A DNA stretch of 64,000 bases, from positions 45,854,157 through 45,918,156 of the forward strand of contig NC_092797.1 of NCBI RefSeq assembly GCF_918797505.1, written 5' to 3'. The stretch comes from Bemisia tabaci (taxonomy: Eukaryota > Arthropoda > Insecta > Hemiptera > Aleyrodidae). Position 1 is the stretch's first letter; each line of letters begins with the position of its first letter. Positions 43,720-56,800 of the stretch are shown in pieces. A program made the position numbers and the translations under genes. The notes beneath the pieces were generated by a model. It did no database searches. It was not told the origin of the DNA and was given only the letters and a program-made list of their open reading frames with translations.

Positions 43720-44401
43720 CTCTTGTTTTTTGTTTTTTTTTTTAAATTTAAGAAAATTTCAGGTTAATTTTACTCAAAATAGGCCAAGAAGTTTCTATCG
43801 AGAAACCTCTTGGTTTATTTTGGTTTTAATTTTTCTCATTGCATATTATTCATCACCAGTCCGGCAGCTCTTCACCGCGGATTCTCTTGACTTTTCAATT
43901 TTCATCATACGCTGTCAATAATCTGCACAGCCATCTTTGCACTTTCGTAATTGCATTACACATACAGTTCTCCTCTTGTGCACGGAAAATGTCACCAGCT
44001 CAGCTTGCTTTCCACATTCTCAGACAGACCGCAATGAAAAAGATCGAAGTGTCGTAAAACCATGGAATTTGAAAATAGAAATCAATAAGAAAAAAGTGAC
44101 ACACCTGGCAACGTCACTCTTTTTAATGCCGTATTATGGGCGCTAGATTTGAATTTATGACCTCCCGAACCCACCCAGATGTTGCCGCCTCGTCAGAAAA
44201 TTTCAATCCAATTCTACCCGTACATAGCAAAGGGGTCTATATAAATTTTAAAGAATGGCAACACTTTGTCCAGAATGAACAGTAGCTACATTGAAGGATT
44301 AAGGTGCTCCTAAAGAGGCCTGTATAATGTGCCTGATTAAAGCGGCTCGCTTGTGGCTCTGAGACGAAGGTATGGCATTTGATTGGGGGTATTTGCCGCC
44401 G
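43720..44401. other. No recognised gene
   Basis: AT-rich stretch with several short open frames in competing phases (for example 43839-44057). No family, splice pattern or repeat that I can support. Confidence 0.3.
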
Positions 44402-44634
44402 CTCAGTGGATCGAGTCAATGGAAGAGGTCGGACAAAATTTAGAAACTTTAAAAGCTTGTAACACCGTTTATACAAAACTTTGAGATTTTAAAAGTTGAT
44501 CTACTTGTTTCCTCGTCAAATTTTCTTCTAAAAGCACCCTTTAAAATTTAAAATGTGACAAATTAAACATCAAATTTTGCAGTTTTAGCCAAAAATTGCA
44601 TGCCCGACTTCACTGATTGCCTCGATCCACTGTG
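44402..44634. mobile_element. Miniature element, CACAGTGGATCGAGTCA family, copy 2
   Basis: Left end TCAGTGGATCGAGTCAATGG and right end CTCGATCCACTGTG. Internal text (TTTAAAATTTAAAATGTG) matches the copy at 16323-16555 with many substitutions, so it is the older copy or both are old. Confidence 0.75.
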
Positions 44635-47600
44635 CGCCGTGTGCTTAATACTTTAACGCTGACTCCCTGTGATATTTACTGTAAAGCTATATGGATATCA
44701 CACCTCATTTGTACTTAATCGTGTGGGAGTGACTTGAAATAGTGATATGTCAGGGTGCGAAGAAATGCGCCGCATAGATCCAGTAAATCATTTACCCTGA
44801 CTCCGGAGAATAAACAATAAATCACTTCAAAGTAACTGGTGTAAAGTTTTTATCACTCAAGGGGTTTCATAATTACTTATGCACTGGAAAAACCCAGGGT
44901 GGTTGTTTCGCATCTTTTTTATGTAAAATTTTCAGTTGTTTGCATATTTTATGTCATCGAAAGATCTACGGCGAAGCTCTTAAAATCTCAGAATTGAATT
45001 TTTTGAAAACACTGTTTGGGGTAAAATTTTGCGTGTGTACATTACACGGAAGAAAACCATGTAAAATTAATTTTAAAGTGACTAGTCTTTAGTGTCTCCA
45101 TTCCTTTTGATGCGGCTTAAAAATGAATACTAGGTAATGTTTCTACTTAAATTTAATCGAAAAGTACTCTTGGGACCTCTCGATCCTATAATTTTAAATC
45201 GTGAGTGATGATTCTCGAGCTTAAACTACAAGACATATGTCTGCAAACCTGAATGAAACAGTGTTACAAAACATCTTGTTAACAATTATTCGGAGGAGTA
45301 TACGATCCAATCAACAAAGACTCCTGATTTGAATACAACAAGATTAATTCCCTTCGGAATATTACAACTACGCATCGTCAGAAAAAATGTCCACGGACGC
45401 TTTGTGAGTATGTAAAAAATATTTAGTGATGGATGTTGACTTGACCGAGCATCGGCAATATAGGCGAACTCTGCGGTTTTTGAATGATTTATACGGCGGT
45501 GCGTGGGTAGATACGTTTCAGAAAAGACGATGGATGCCAAGCGGAGATGCCAATTTCTTGAGAATGTCATTGATGCCCGATATAATTTAAGTGAATGGAA
45601 TAAATTTCGCACAAAATCTTGCAACAACGCAGATCGATTCAACTGCCAACGGGAGATATTCGCAACTTCGAAAACAGGGGTTTTTAAGCGTGATAAAAAA
45701 AGCTTGCGACACAGTTTTGTTAGATTGAGCAAATCTTTCATTCCTGAATGTCAGTCTATCAATCTTGGCTGCGTCGAAAGGGAATACTTGCAACTGAAAG
45801 AAAAATATATATTTTATAAAATGTGAGGCGTGCTGATTCTTAATTTAATCCACTAATCCACAAGTTTTAAAGCACAATCTAGTAAAATATTGCATATTTA
45901 TAGTCAATTTCTTATTCGGAAAGTTCATTTGTCCCCGCGTTAAAGACTTTAACGCATGAGTAGAAAAAACAACGAGGCTTCAAGACTGGGAAATAGAAAA
46001 TAGAAAATAGAAAAAAAGCATCACCATTAGTCCGTCTTAAAATGTGAGTTTTGCGAACGACCTTGCATGTTGTGAGTTAATTATGGTACCAGCTGTATGC
46101 CAACATAAGAGACTTGAACGCATGAGTAGAAAAAACAGCGAGAGCCCGGGTTCAAAAAATAGTCGCTGTCTGTCTCAAAATATGTGCTTTGTAAAAAACA
46201 ACCATGCTGGTGAGTGAAACTTAACATGGTACAGTATTGACGCAAAAACATTTTGGGACAAAACCACGCCCGCAAAACCACGAAACATGTTGGCTACAAC
46301 GATTTTCAAATTTCTTTGAAAGAAATGTTTTCTCTTTCCTCTTCTAGTTCTTTGGTTATTATTTGATTGACTCTAAAATATGTTTTGTTTTTTTTTCTGT
46401 TGCAGGTAAGCCATACCTAAAATTTCCAGACTTCATTTGGGTCCGCTGGGTGAGATTTTTTTTTTAAATGACATTTCAAAATGTCCCTCCGTTTTCTAGT
46501 TTTATTTTTTAAAAAAAAATTAGAAAAAAAGTAATAGATTACCTCTTGAAATTTTTACAGAATAGACTCTATGACGGGTCAAAACATTAAAACAAAATAT
46601 CCATAAACAATAACGGCTTGTTTTATAAAAAAATAAAATACGGGTGGAAATTCGGAACGTCGTATTCTGAGCTTTGTGTTTTCTGAGTTTAGTCATCTTG
46701 ACACCGGAAAAAAACACTCGTAAAAGCAGCCGGCGATTTCCGTCGCGCGAATAAAGTCGCATAAACCGGGTGTTGACCGAAGCTGAAATCGTCACAGACC
46801 GGAGACGCATGTAAACAATAGTGACACTGAACTTGGCTCTGGCAAAGGTTCAATGCAGCTGCAATTTTCCGCCCAAGGAGGGGGCCGGGGGGTCCAAATC
46901 GGGGGGGTCCCCGCCGCGGTGGCCCCCATACAGGATGCCGGATGTGCGCTCGTACCGCTCGTGCCAATCGTATTACAATTCATTTATCTAAGGTGCGGCG
47001 TTGTCATTTTTCGCATGATTCCCCCTGAAAGCTATGCAAAATGTGCGAATAATTGCAGCGCTGTTCGGTGCCCGACCTTGGACGGAGTCACCCCGTGCTG
47101 ATCGCTCCGTCCTTCTTCGTACCCTTTATGGAAATGCACTTTCAAACTGGTTGCTACACTTGTACCCGATCATTAGGAGTTTAGGAAAATAAATCTAATG
47201 ACTCGAGCGAGGGATGCCGGATATCTGGACGGACTATTCATGTCGCTGTGTTTGCTCGGTAGAGCTGAGATTGATGTTTGTGGGATGGATTATGCGCACT
47301 GAGGAAGAATCGATGAATTTATTGTGTGTATTAACAAATGGACTGAGTTAAGCAGAAAGGAACCAACCCACATTTTGGAAAAAATTGAGTTATGAGTGGT
47401 TTTGAACTCAACCACTGCTCTACTATCTATCGCCAAAAATTCAAAGTTTTTGTTGGAGCAAATTTTGCAGAAATTGAACTTGAAGTTTATCTTTTACACT
47501 GAGTCTCAAGCAGGAGTTAAACTTTAAACCTCTTTTTCTCGGTTCGATCCTGACGTGGCTCGGTTCCTTTCTGTTTAACTCCGTCCAAATAAGTATCATC

Positions 47601-47849
47601 GTGCTCAGTTTGTGACTCTTTCCAGTTAGAGATTTATTGAATGAACACTTTGAGGGGGGGGGAGAGGTTACGTAGAGGATGTTAAGGAGAATTAATCGGC
47701 TGACAATATCCAATTCGGGATCAAGTGTGCTTTAACTTTGTCTTACTGAGTCCTTATGGCAACGGGCTGTGAAGGAAACACATTATGTCCAATGGCTGAG
47801 AACTTATAGTGTGTGACAGGTATGGGTGCATTAGAAATCTGAACACGGA
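44635..47849. other. No recognised gene; anonymous open frames
   Basis: Mostly AT-rich. The longest plausible plus-strand frame is 45530-45826 (98 residues, basic, with CQFLENVIDARYNLSEW), overlapped by a minus-strand frame at 45286-45741; neither resembles a family I know. A GC-rich purine/pyrimidine patch lies at 46860-46930. A pyrimidine tract followed by CAGGTAAG is on the plus strand near 46395-46412. Confidence 0.3.
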
Positions 47850-48115
47850 ATAGGAGAAGCGCAGGAAAACAGAGAAAGAGATACAAAAATACGATGAAGA
47901 TAGAGGAAATGGTGGAAGTGGACGAAAATAGGAAGAAAAGGAGAAAAAGGGGGGAGAAGGAGAATAAAATAGAGATAGAGAAAGAAAATCGTCTTTCAGC
48001 CATCTTTCACCGTCATCTTCTTCATATTTCTTCTGTCCTTCTTTTGCTCCCTAATTCTCTTCTCTTCTTATGGTTCTCCCTTTTCCTTACCATCTTCTTT
48101 TTTTTACGATTTCAA
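47850..48115. repeat. Polypurine tract followed by polypyrimidine tract
   Basis: About 140 bases rich in GA (GGAAGAAAAGGAGAAAAAGG and similar) switch near 47990 to about 120 bases rich in CT (TTCTTCATATTTCTTCTGTC and similar). Low complexity; frames on both strands are by-products. Confidence 0.75.
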
Positions 48116-48150
48116 TGCGTGCCCATCTAGCAGGTATTGGAAGTCCTGAA

Positions 48151-48316
48151 CAGTGGCGTGGTGAACTTTGCGATAAGTAAATCGACTGATCTGACATTTA
48201 AACCTACGGAAAATAATCGATTATCAGGATATTAGCAGCGAACACCTTAACAATCGATTCTTCACCATATCTTCAAATCGAAACACGTCGATAGCCGATT
48301 ATTCACGCCTTGCCAC
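48151..48316. mobile_element. hAT-type miniature element, copy 3 (diverged)
   Basis: Starts CAGTGGCGTGGTGAACTTTG and carries CATTTAAACCTACGGAAA, AGCAGCGAACACC and CAATCGATTCTTCACCATA as in the other copies. The far end reads ACGCCTTGCCACC, lacking the final CTG. No clear target duplication. Confidence 0.7.
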
Positions 48317-48621
48317 CAATCCTACTATCTGAGCGTTCCAGACTAGGGTTACAAAAAAATTTCAAAAAAACACCCCTAAAAAGAGAAACTTTCCTGAAAG
48401 GCACCCTCCTTAGGGGCTGCGAGGCACGAATCTTGATCGGAAGAAGCTGTCCAATTGAAGACCTTAATCAAGAGCCGACAACGGACCAGACAGCCGGGTC
48501 GGTCACAGATCACGATTGAACAGCCGACAATGGCAGCACGCCGTATGCCTCAATCGTATAGCATTGTGGCTGAGGCGAGCGTACGTTCAGCCACGCATTG
48601 AGATGTTATCACAACTCGTGG

Positions 48622-48745
48622 TTGTGCGTTCAGCTCAGCAAACGTGAGCTTGCGGATCAAGATCCCTCTCTGGCGCTAGCAGTACGATTGTGTACTCGCA
48701 CATTACGAGCTTAGCGCGAGAGGGTCGCTGAACGCACGTGGATGA
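48622..48745. repeat. Imperfect inverted repeat, GTGCGTTCAGC ends
   Basis: GTGCGTTCAGC and CCCTCTCTGGCGCTAGC on the left have inverse partners GCTTAGCGCGAGAGGG and GCTGAACGCAC on the right. Possibly the remains of a miniature element. Confidence 0.55.
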
Positions 48746-48856
48746 CGTCATTGCCAAAAGTTCCCAAAATTTAATGGTTTTTTAGATGCCTCAGCTCTCA
48801 GCTACTTTTCAGAGAGTCGCTGAAATTTTATTGCTCACGGAAAAAAGTGTTACAGG

Positions 48857-49003
48857 TATTCCTCTAAAATTGTGGTACTACCGCAGTTTGTAGGATGGTT
48901 TGGACATTTCAGTTTAATTGTGGTTGCCCTCCAACTCTTGAGCGACGCATCAGTTGTCTTAGTAACTTAATTTATTGGGGTACTACCACAATTTTAAGCT
49001 CCC
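48857..49003. repeat. Dispersed repeat, GGGGTACTACCACAATTT end, copy 2
   Basis: Related to 39718-39885 through CTCTAAAATTGTGGTACTACC at the left and TTATTGGGGTACTACCAC at the right. The two ends here are roughly inverse, as in a decayed inverted-repeat element. Confidence 0.5.
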
Positions 49004-49374
49004 TAATCCGGCTCGGTCTTAATCCCTTACTCTTTTTTTTACCGTGGCTCAGTGGTGCTACTTGCCGGGACACAGTGAGATAGGGTTTTTCCCGAAATAT
49101 TTAAGTGAGAGGTAAGCAAAGTGATTATTTTAAACAGGGACACAATTTTTCTTGCCATTGATTTCCTAGGTGATGTACTTTTGAGACAGTCAAAATTCCC
49201 GTCGCTTTGATGAGATTCGTATAATGATAGCTGGAATCTTATGGGAACAACGGTAATTATGTTTATTTTGAAAGAAATTCGCCAAGGAAATTATTAACAG
49301 GACGTTCCCACAGACGCTCTGGAGAATTTCTCCTGGTGTATGTGTCAGTTCTTAATAGCAAACTTTATGACGTT

Positions 49375-49760
49375 CTAGTACGTATAACCGCCACTGCTCT
49401 CTATCAAACCAGAACTCTTTGAGAATTTCCCACTTCAACATTTCGGATTGAATTCTATCCTCCCATCTTCTCATTAAGCGCTTGCGCCCTCCTGAAGGAA
49501 GCCAATCTATAAGACCTTTTTTGGCAACCTGTCATCTGCCATTTTCTGTATTTAACCATACCATATAACTTTTTTCGGCATTAAGTTATAAACCATGGTC
49601 TCTTTGGCATTGCTGGCCCGATCCTATCTGCAAATCCTCGTTGTTCTATGACAGAAATAATCTCTATCGTCTTTCAAAGTGAGATTTGCTGTTTCATTGG
49701 TCATACTTCTTAGTCGTAGATGTCTATATATTCTCGACAATGATAACTTTGTGTTTTTTA
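49375..49760 (-). pseudogene. Decayed 3' end of a non-LTR retrotransposon
   Basis: On the minus strand, broken frames give pieces aligned in order with the C-terminal tail coded at 60300-60653: a RLRSMTNET-like piece, then VIWYG, MADDRLPKKVL, and EFWFDREQWRLYV. Several in-frame stops and frameshifts separate them. The order and spacing match the intact-looking tail, so this is an old copy of a related element. Dead as protein. Confidence 0.65.
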
Positions 49761-50286
49761 GTCATAAAAAATTCAAGTTCAGGCCATAGTCAGACGCGTT
49801 TGTAACGGCATGGAAAAGTGGCACTTATTTTTCTTGGCGGGAACTCTTTTCTTCAAGTTGGCAACTTGGATCGATAATGAAGGGCTATTGTTCGGGTTAG
49901 AGTGAAGGAGGCGTGGTCCAAGATTGAAACCTCACCGTCCGATAAACATGAGTGACATTTCGATTCTTTCGCCAAGTCTGATCGATCATCTTGATCGGCC
50001 TTTCGCTTCGACTTCCACCGTTCAGCGAGGTAGATGCATCAGATGACATTTCGAAAAGTCCGAAATCCCTTTGAGCTGTCCCTGCAACTATGGTGAACCG
50101 CTGTTGGAAAGTAACGCCTTTTTCTGCTGCTCCCTTTGTGTGAAGAGTAATTTATGGCTTCCGCCGTTAATCATTTATCCGGAGATTGTCGCTTTGGACT
50201 AGTTATACATGAGGGTGTGAAGATCGGCCAGATACTACTGCAACGGAACGCAGGAACAACGGAAGTCGTCATCTTTCTATCGTTAA
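49761..50286. other. No recognised gene
   Basis: No supported feature. A plus-strand frame starting at 50154 runs into the repeat at 50287 and is not called as a gene. Confidence 0.3.
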
Positions 50287-50428
50287 AGGGACCTCATTTT
50301 GCAATTATGAACGACAAATTCTGGCTCAGTTTAGAAAGAACGTATGTACCAATGATTCCCCCATGCAGAAAAGTGTTTTTACGGATGAGCCAGAAATTAT
50401 AGTTCCCAATATTGTAAAATGTAGTCCA
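50287..50428. mobile_element. Inverted-repeat element, TGGACTACATTTTGCAATT family, copy 2
   Basis: GGGACCTCATTTTGCAATTA at the left and TTGTAAAATGTAGTCCA at the right, with ATTCTGGCTCAG and ATGAGCCAGAAATTATAG inside as inverse partners. Shares GAACGTATGTACCA and AAAGTGTTTTTAC. with the copy at 9578-9716. Confidence 0.75.
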
Positions 50429-53400
50429 AGTGGACTGAATTTTTAAAGGAACGAAGTTTTTGGGAAAAAGTAAGGAGTAGGAGTAAAAGAACTAGGAGTA
50501 GTTTTGAGCTTATGCAGCAGCTCTTTTAATATTCCCATGTAAAAAATTCTGAGTCGAGACAAATATGTTTCATGTGAAAATAACCGTTGAAATCTACTTG
50601 CAACATTGAATCTTATGAATGAGTAGAACTGCAAATCTCTTGTTTTCGGTTTGATGTGTCTTAGGTCTATCCTATCTAACTCGTTCCAATATCGTTGTTT
50701 CCCTCACGAACGAACGTAACCTAATTTTAATGTTGCCAAATTTCCCCTTGTAATTTGCATTTTTACCAGGAAAATCTTGGGCATTTTTTAGCTGAAAATT
50801 TCACTGATTTTTCTTCTGATCTCGAGAAAAAATCAGAAAGATTTTGCAAGTATATTCTTGTAAAAAATTGAATGGTTTGAGTCAATTTTGCAATTTTTGA
50901 ATGTAGTTAGGTTCCTTCGTCCGGGAAATGACGAAACGAGCTCGTTGTCGAAGAAAACCAACAGTCACTCCTGCTGCAAAGGGTCCTGTGGGAGTCTCTG
51001 AACATGAGAAGAATGAAAAACAAAGGAGAATCAAATTTGAAAATTGTAACAACAATTTTGGCGGGAAAATCATTTTGGCGACCTCATGAACTGGACTCTA
51101 TAGACTTATAGTTCGGTTAACGGCCTGGATCGAATGGACAATGGATCTACCACTCGTGCCAATCATATACTCATGTCGGCAAAAGGGATCCGCCCTCCTG
51201 ACGCTTCAAAGTACCATCCCTGAAGGAAGCTTTACTTTAAAGTTCATAAAAACGAAAAAAAGAAGAGTTTTTCATCAACTCAGTAAAGCGGAGTTGGAGA
51301 CTTCATGGTACACTCGGAGTTCAAAGATCTCTCTCAGCGTGACAGATCGCTTCAATTTCCACCTGCTCTCAGATTAGCGAATCGGAGTCAACGGTCTTCC
51401 CACTTATCGCGGGATCGGAGGGGAGGGGGGCTCCGGCTGGGCGCTCAGGAGCAGATGAAAACTGGATAAAGCTCGAAACCGTGGAGGGAGGGGGGTTAGT
51501 GTCACCGTCGAGACGGACGCGGCGCTAAAGAGTGACATTGTTCGTCACTCGAGTGGATAACGACGTGCTAATGAGCCACCTCGCGCACAACGCGTCGTTG
51601 TTGCCAAACTGGGCCGAATAATGTCGTTTATTCGGAGTGAAATTCGATACTTTAGGTGATTCGTTAAGCTCAAGTGACGTGGTCGAACTGGCATGCAATA
51701 TATCGCATCTTTTAGGTCAAAAATCTCGGCAGATTTTGAATTTTCAGCAAAAATAAGGACGATAGCCCCTGCGCATGAGCCTAAAAAATCATGCTAAACC
51801 TACAAATCGGCAAAATTCAGAGAAATGAAAGCAGGATAGTGTTTGGAAAAAAAACCTCGCATTCGATTCAGCTATCGATTTCTCGATATCAAATTCAACG
51901 CTACCTTATGGAGAATTATGAGGGAGTAACAGTCATCACCCTTTTTTCGGGTGTTGATCTACCCACAAGGAGGATGATGAGCTTCGGGTGAAGTAATGCG
52001 AGCCAGACAAGTTTGCCGAACATGTTTGACTGAACATGTTGTTCAACGTCCACCTAGTAGGTAAGTCTACGATTGAATGTTAGAGCCCCGAAGATAAAAG
52101 CTTCCACCATCGCCAAGATAGCAATGGAGGATCTCTTGCCTCTGGACGGTGCTGATTGAGTGTATTGATACAGCACAATTTTTTCTAGCGAAGACAATCC
52201 TTGGCTAATAACTTTTAATCCCATTTTCCGGTAACTATCAATTTTCTGTTGAGCTTTTTTTTTTGTTCAAAGAATTTCAAATAGATTTTGAATATCATCC
52301 CAAATCCTCCCTCGGATATTTGGATGCTTGTCATTTGTACCGCCCGAATTTTACCTAAATTATGTCCCATTACCCCCTTCCTCCTGGATTTCTCCCACAT
52401 TTTGCCCTTGATCCCAGAATTTCTAGTCCAGGGGGTATTCCAAACTCCGAGACTCTCCGATGAGCGGGGTGAGTAACATTAGGTCAAGTGGAAAGCTCGT
52501 GTAATGTCAAGCAGCTCTAAGGAGGATGGGCATCACTGCGATAGTCTCTGAATTGACAACAATGCAAAAGCTGGATGGAATCTCTTATTTGCGCTTGAAG
52601 CCAGCCGCGATGGCTTCGAAAGAATACCCGTCCTCAAAGTGCACAGCGACGGATTCTGAAGGGCTCAATTACACGAGGCAAATTCCGTGGTGACAACTGA
52701 GGAAAAGGAACTAGACGCAACAAAAAAAGAACAATAACTTGATTACACGAACTAATGCAGTGTGAGTGCTGAGAGGTAAAAAACCCTGAGCAGGCCCTGA
52801 AACCTATCACTTTCTGTATAATGGGTATGTCCATTGTAATTGTCCAAGAATGCAGCTCTGCTAAGTGTTTACTAAGTGTTTCCCTTTTTCAAGCTACTGT
52901 CACATCCTTATAAGGGTCGCTCTTGAGAATCCCAGGTGATTATTGAAAAATCAAAGATAACCCCCCCCCCCCCTGTTTTGATGTTTTAAAATGTTTTTGA
53001 ATCATACATTTTTTTAATTTCTAGCATCGAAAGATATCACATTCTGGTAATGAGAAGAATAGGAGAAGTTGAAATATATGGATCTCAAATTTGTATGATC
53101 GTCACTTTCATTAAAATTTGTATAAATAAAATCTCAGAATTTCAATATGCGGCGAGGAAATGTGTTAAAACTCCAAAAAACGATGCTCATTATGTAGACT
53201 GCAAATTTTTGAACAGGCAAATTCTGAGTTCTAGCGAGGAAGACGCAAAACTTTAAAAATTAAACACTCGCACACCAAAATTGTCTTATTTAAATGAGAG
53301 AACTGTCCTAAGATTTTCATTTATAATATGATTTTAGTCAATTTTACTGCAAAATTAGAAACTGGGCAATATTAGAATCATAACAATGCTGAAAAGTTGC

Positions 53401-53502
53401 CTGTCGCAAGATTTCCCATCGATTCTATATTTTCCCCCTTCAAACAGTCCATAGAGCATAGAGGCTAATAAAACAAAAAACTCTCCTTGAGACCATTAAA
53501 AT
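50429..53502. other. No recognised gene
   Basis: Mixed-composition sequence. It holds a possible relative of the 2377-2990 unit near 50700-50890, a frame at 51141-51377 and a 68-codon ATG frame at 53050-53256 (YAARKCVKTPKNDAHYVDC), none of known family, plus a C run near 52962-52973. No splice-supported gene. Confidence 0.3.
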
Positions 53503-53576
53503 CAGGCTGCCTAACCGGGAAGCGAACCCGAGACCTCCAAAATCCGGACCGTGGGGCATGCGTTCTAGGCCATAAA
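53503..53576 (-). repeat. tRNA-derived SINE-like head
   Basis: On the minus strand TGGCCTAGAACG resembles an RNA polymerase III A box, and about 47 bases after its start GGTTCGCTTCCC resembles a B box. The flanks do not fold into a proper acceptor stem, so it is not a tRNA gene; a tRNA-derived SINE head is the better reading. Confidence 0.45.
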
Positions 53577-53757
53577 AAAACGAAATTTGACAAAAATCCG
53601 CAACGTCGCAAATTGCTTCATCCAACTTTCGCCAGCGAAAAGTGTTTGCTCTCAATCCACGCACCATCCCTGCTGTTCGAACTTGCGAGCATTCCTGCGC
53701 CCTTCCTTATAATTTCAATCGCCGCTCGGATCGGAGTGACACGCGCTCGGACAAACA

Positions 53758-53877
53758 GACGTCTTTCTGCGAAACGGAACTATGTGCATCAGGACATGAG
53801 CCCTGAGACCCTTAAGAATACATGCATAACAGGGCTCACGCCATGATGCGTATAGTTCCGTTCGGCAGATATACGTC
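53758..53877. mobile_element. 120 bp inverted-repeat miniature element
   Basis: GAAACGGAACTATGTGCATCA at the left (from GACGTCTTTCTGC) is inverted at the right as TGATGCGTATAGTTCCGTTC, ending ATATACGTC. The centre pairs GAGCCCTG with CAGGGCTC. The core resembles that of 5751-5880. Confidence 0.75.
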
Positions 53878-56800
53878 CAAATGGTGCTCGTAAAATTGAA
53901 ATTAAATGAAGTTTAATACCGCGGACCGTTGCTTTGATTCCACGGCCCGGAGATATGTGACAGGGAACATTGACACAACCGCGAAAGCGCGCCGGCCCAT
54001 AAATTCATTCCTGTTTGTTTAATGCTTCGCGTCGCATGGGTAGGTTTTCTTATCTCGTGCTTTTACGCGTCCTGAAGCGTTGGAACGTGTATCTTGTCCC
54101 CGTGTTTTCTTCTGCATGTCGAGGTGGAATGGTCTTCTTTTATAGCAATGTGCAAACGCACAAATAATACAGTTATGACTTTTTTACTGGTATGGGTAGG
54201 GTGTCAAAGGGAAAGGACTCCAATCATATTTCTCATTTGATATGGAAATATATGGTTCATGCCAGTAATCTTTGAAATGCAGAATAACTTGGGCGAGATT
54301 TTAGGCGAATAAACTTTTCGAATAACTGCATGTGTTAGGACGTCTATATTTCCTGTTGCATGTTTGAGGCAGGATGCACAAATGTGAAATCGCAATATGC
54401 GAACGCCCAAGTTATATAGTTATGCATTTATTTACAGGCAATAAATGTCAGCTCTCAGTAGATAAGGAGTTCAGTCCGATTTCTAATATGAGATGAAACT
54501 TTATGGTTCTTCTTATCAGTATCCTTGAAATTTCTTAACTACACATTAACTTTGAAATTGCACGTATCGTTATTTTTCTTACTAAAGTAAACCTAAGTGA
54601 GATGCCTCATTGACGTTTCAGTGAGAGACAGCTCATTCTGGAGTTAAAGCTTTCAGTAAATGGAACAAAGTTATATGTTTGTTACTTTTGAGCAGAACTA
54701 GTTTAGGTTTAAGAATTGGATCGGATCTAATGGCTCAAATTTTCTTGGCAAAATTGAATATTTGACGTCAATTTTTCTCGTCAAAGAAAGATTTGGTCGA
54801 AACCACTTACACTTAAAATTCTCTGGCAATTTAAAATGAATGTCCTTTTTAATGAGAGTCTCATACCACGGGTACAAAAATCACGAAATATCTCCTTGCA
54901 CTTTCCCAAATAAATGTACAACGCTCAAACGCAACTATTCATACTCAGCGGCTGTCAGTGTTGCATATCCACTACAATTAAGGCTTTTTGCGCTTTCGTA
55001 ATTATTATGAGTGACAAAATTCGTGCTTACGTCTTAGAATGAACGCGATCATTTCTTCATTCGGATAAGGTCTTTTAGCGTCTCTCTGAGCAAAAGTGAT
55101 TCCTGGCAACAAAGAAAAACTTTCAGGGGTCGCAGACCATTTGAAAAAGCGTGTTAGATTCCCCGCTGAGAAGTAGATTTCAGACATTGCTGGGTGTCCA
55201 TCGCGATTTTCGAACAATATCACGTGCAGATAGTCTATTCTCTTGGCTCTATCTCTTGCATACAACAGATTCATTCATGAGGATTTTAAAGAACACTCCA
55301 GAAGGTATGCTTTCTCGGAGACTCAAACGCGTGGATAGAAACGCTAACTATTTGCATTGGACCTAGCTCTAATTTTGAATCACCCCTGAAGATTGTGAGA
55401 ATGCATGTATGTAAGGAATCATGATAGAATGGACTTGTTGGGTTTTGAAACTGATTAATTTATTTAATTCCAAGCATACTTCTCGATACCCATTCTCTAT
55501 CTCGTTCATCTTATGCATCAAGACCTTTAATCTGCTCGTGCCAGTCTAAATCTAAGCCAGGAAATAGCTTTCAATTTCGAGGAAAAAATTCTCATCCACA
55601 TTGCAAAGCTTGGAGAGAAATTAATTGACATTAATAGGTTGAAAGTTTTGCATAGCGAGCCATTGATGGAGTTTCTTTGATTACTTTATTTTTAATCTTT
55701 TCGCCTAGTAGCAACTCAAGAGAGCAATTATTTGCTTGATTATGACGTGAAGTATAAACAATTACATTTTTGTTGATGTTGTTTTCCTCGGTGACGAATT
55801 GCGAGCACAAAAATATTTTTAGAGTAAGTGACCCGCGCAAAAATGATATTATTATCAACATTATTATGAGAGTATTTCAAGCGGCGTAATTTTTATCGGC
55901 TGGCAGATCAGTAATATAGACCCGCCCCAATGACAGCGACGACAAAATATGAGTTTTTTACGCTCAAATTCAGAGTAAACAACGTTGGTTTCGTTGAGAA
56001 ACGGTATATCCGACATTGATTTCCTTATACAAACTGGTGATTTTATAAATACACCGATTGGCGTGGTCCCTTTTTACTAAACTACGTCTAATTCATCTCA
56101 ACAACAGATCAATATCGTCTTACAGGCGCGACTTGTTCTATGTACCTGAGAATGTAATAAGCGCAATTCGTATTCATTGATTCCAATGGATAGCCCGAAA
56201 AACGCAAAAAGGGGAGGATTTCAGATCCTCAATGAACTTTTCCATCTGTGAATCATTATCATTTGGAGAGAACCGGGAAAAGTAATGAATAAAAGATGGT
56301 GTGCAAGTATCGATGATCGTTGAAGCAGCAATGATGATATCGAAGGACATTCGCTAACAAGCTTTTAGCGCACTCTCCAGACCCTGCAAAGTGGAGTTGT
56401 TTCACGCTTAAATAAGTTTGTAAACGATGCAAAAAGTAATTCGCGAGGACGGTAAATATATTTGTAAAGTCTCCGGTTGATGGCGCGGTGTTGTTAGGTC
56501 TGAAAATAACCGATACGTACCCATAACCGCCCACGTCCACCGACTTGTCACCGCTCTAGAAAAAGCCGAACCGAAGGGGAAACGATCGTAATATTGACTC
56601 TCACAGATCTGTTCCATCTGATAGCCATACACGAAGACCTTCCAGACGTAAACAAATTTGTTGGGTATGTTGTTCTAGAGCCTTACTCAATTTCTCCTGA
56701 TCAGCCGACTTTGGTCAGCATCGACCAAACTACATTAGATGCTGGCTAAATTCTATACGCTTTATAATTTTTTGGACAAATAATTAAACAAGGTTCTGTC

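Noticed and set aside
45286..45826. Overlapping long frames on both strands as a possible gene
   Set aside because: No family, no splice support and mutual overlap; I could not choose either, so only the stretch is described.
50154..50402. 82-codon plus-strand frame as a gene
   Set aside because: Its second half is the inverted-repeat element at 50287-50428; the first half alone has no recognisable feature.
53503..53576. Functional tRNA gene on the minus strand
   Set aside because: A- and B-box-like motifs are present, but no matching acceptor stem or clean cloverleaf could be drawn.
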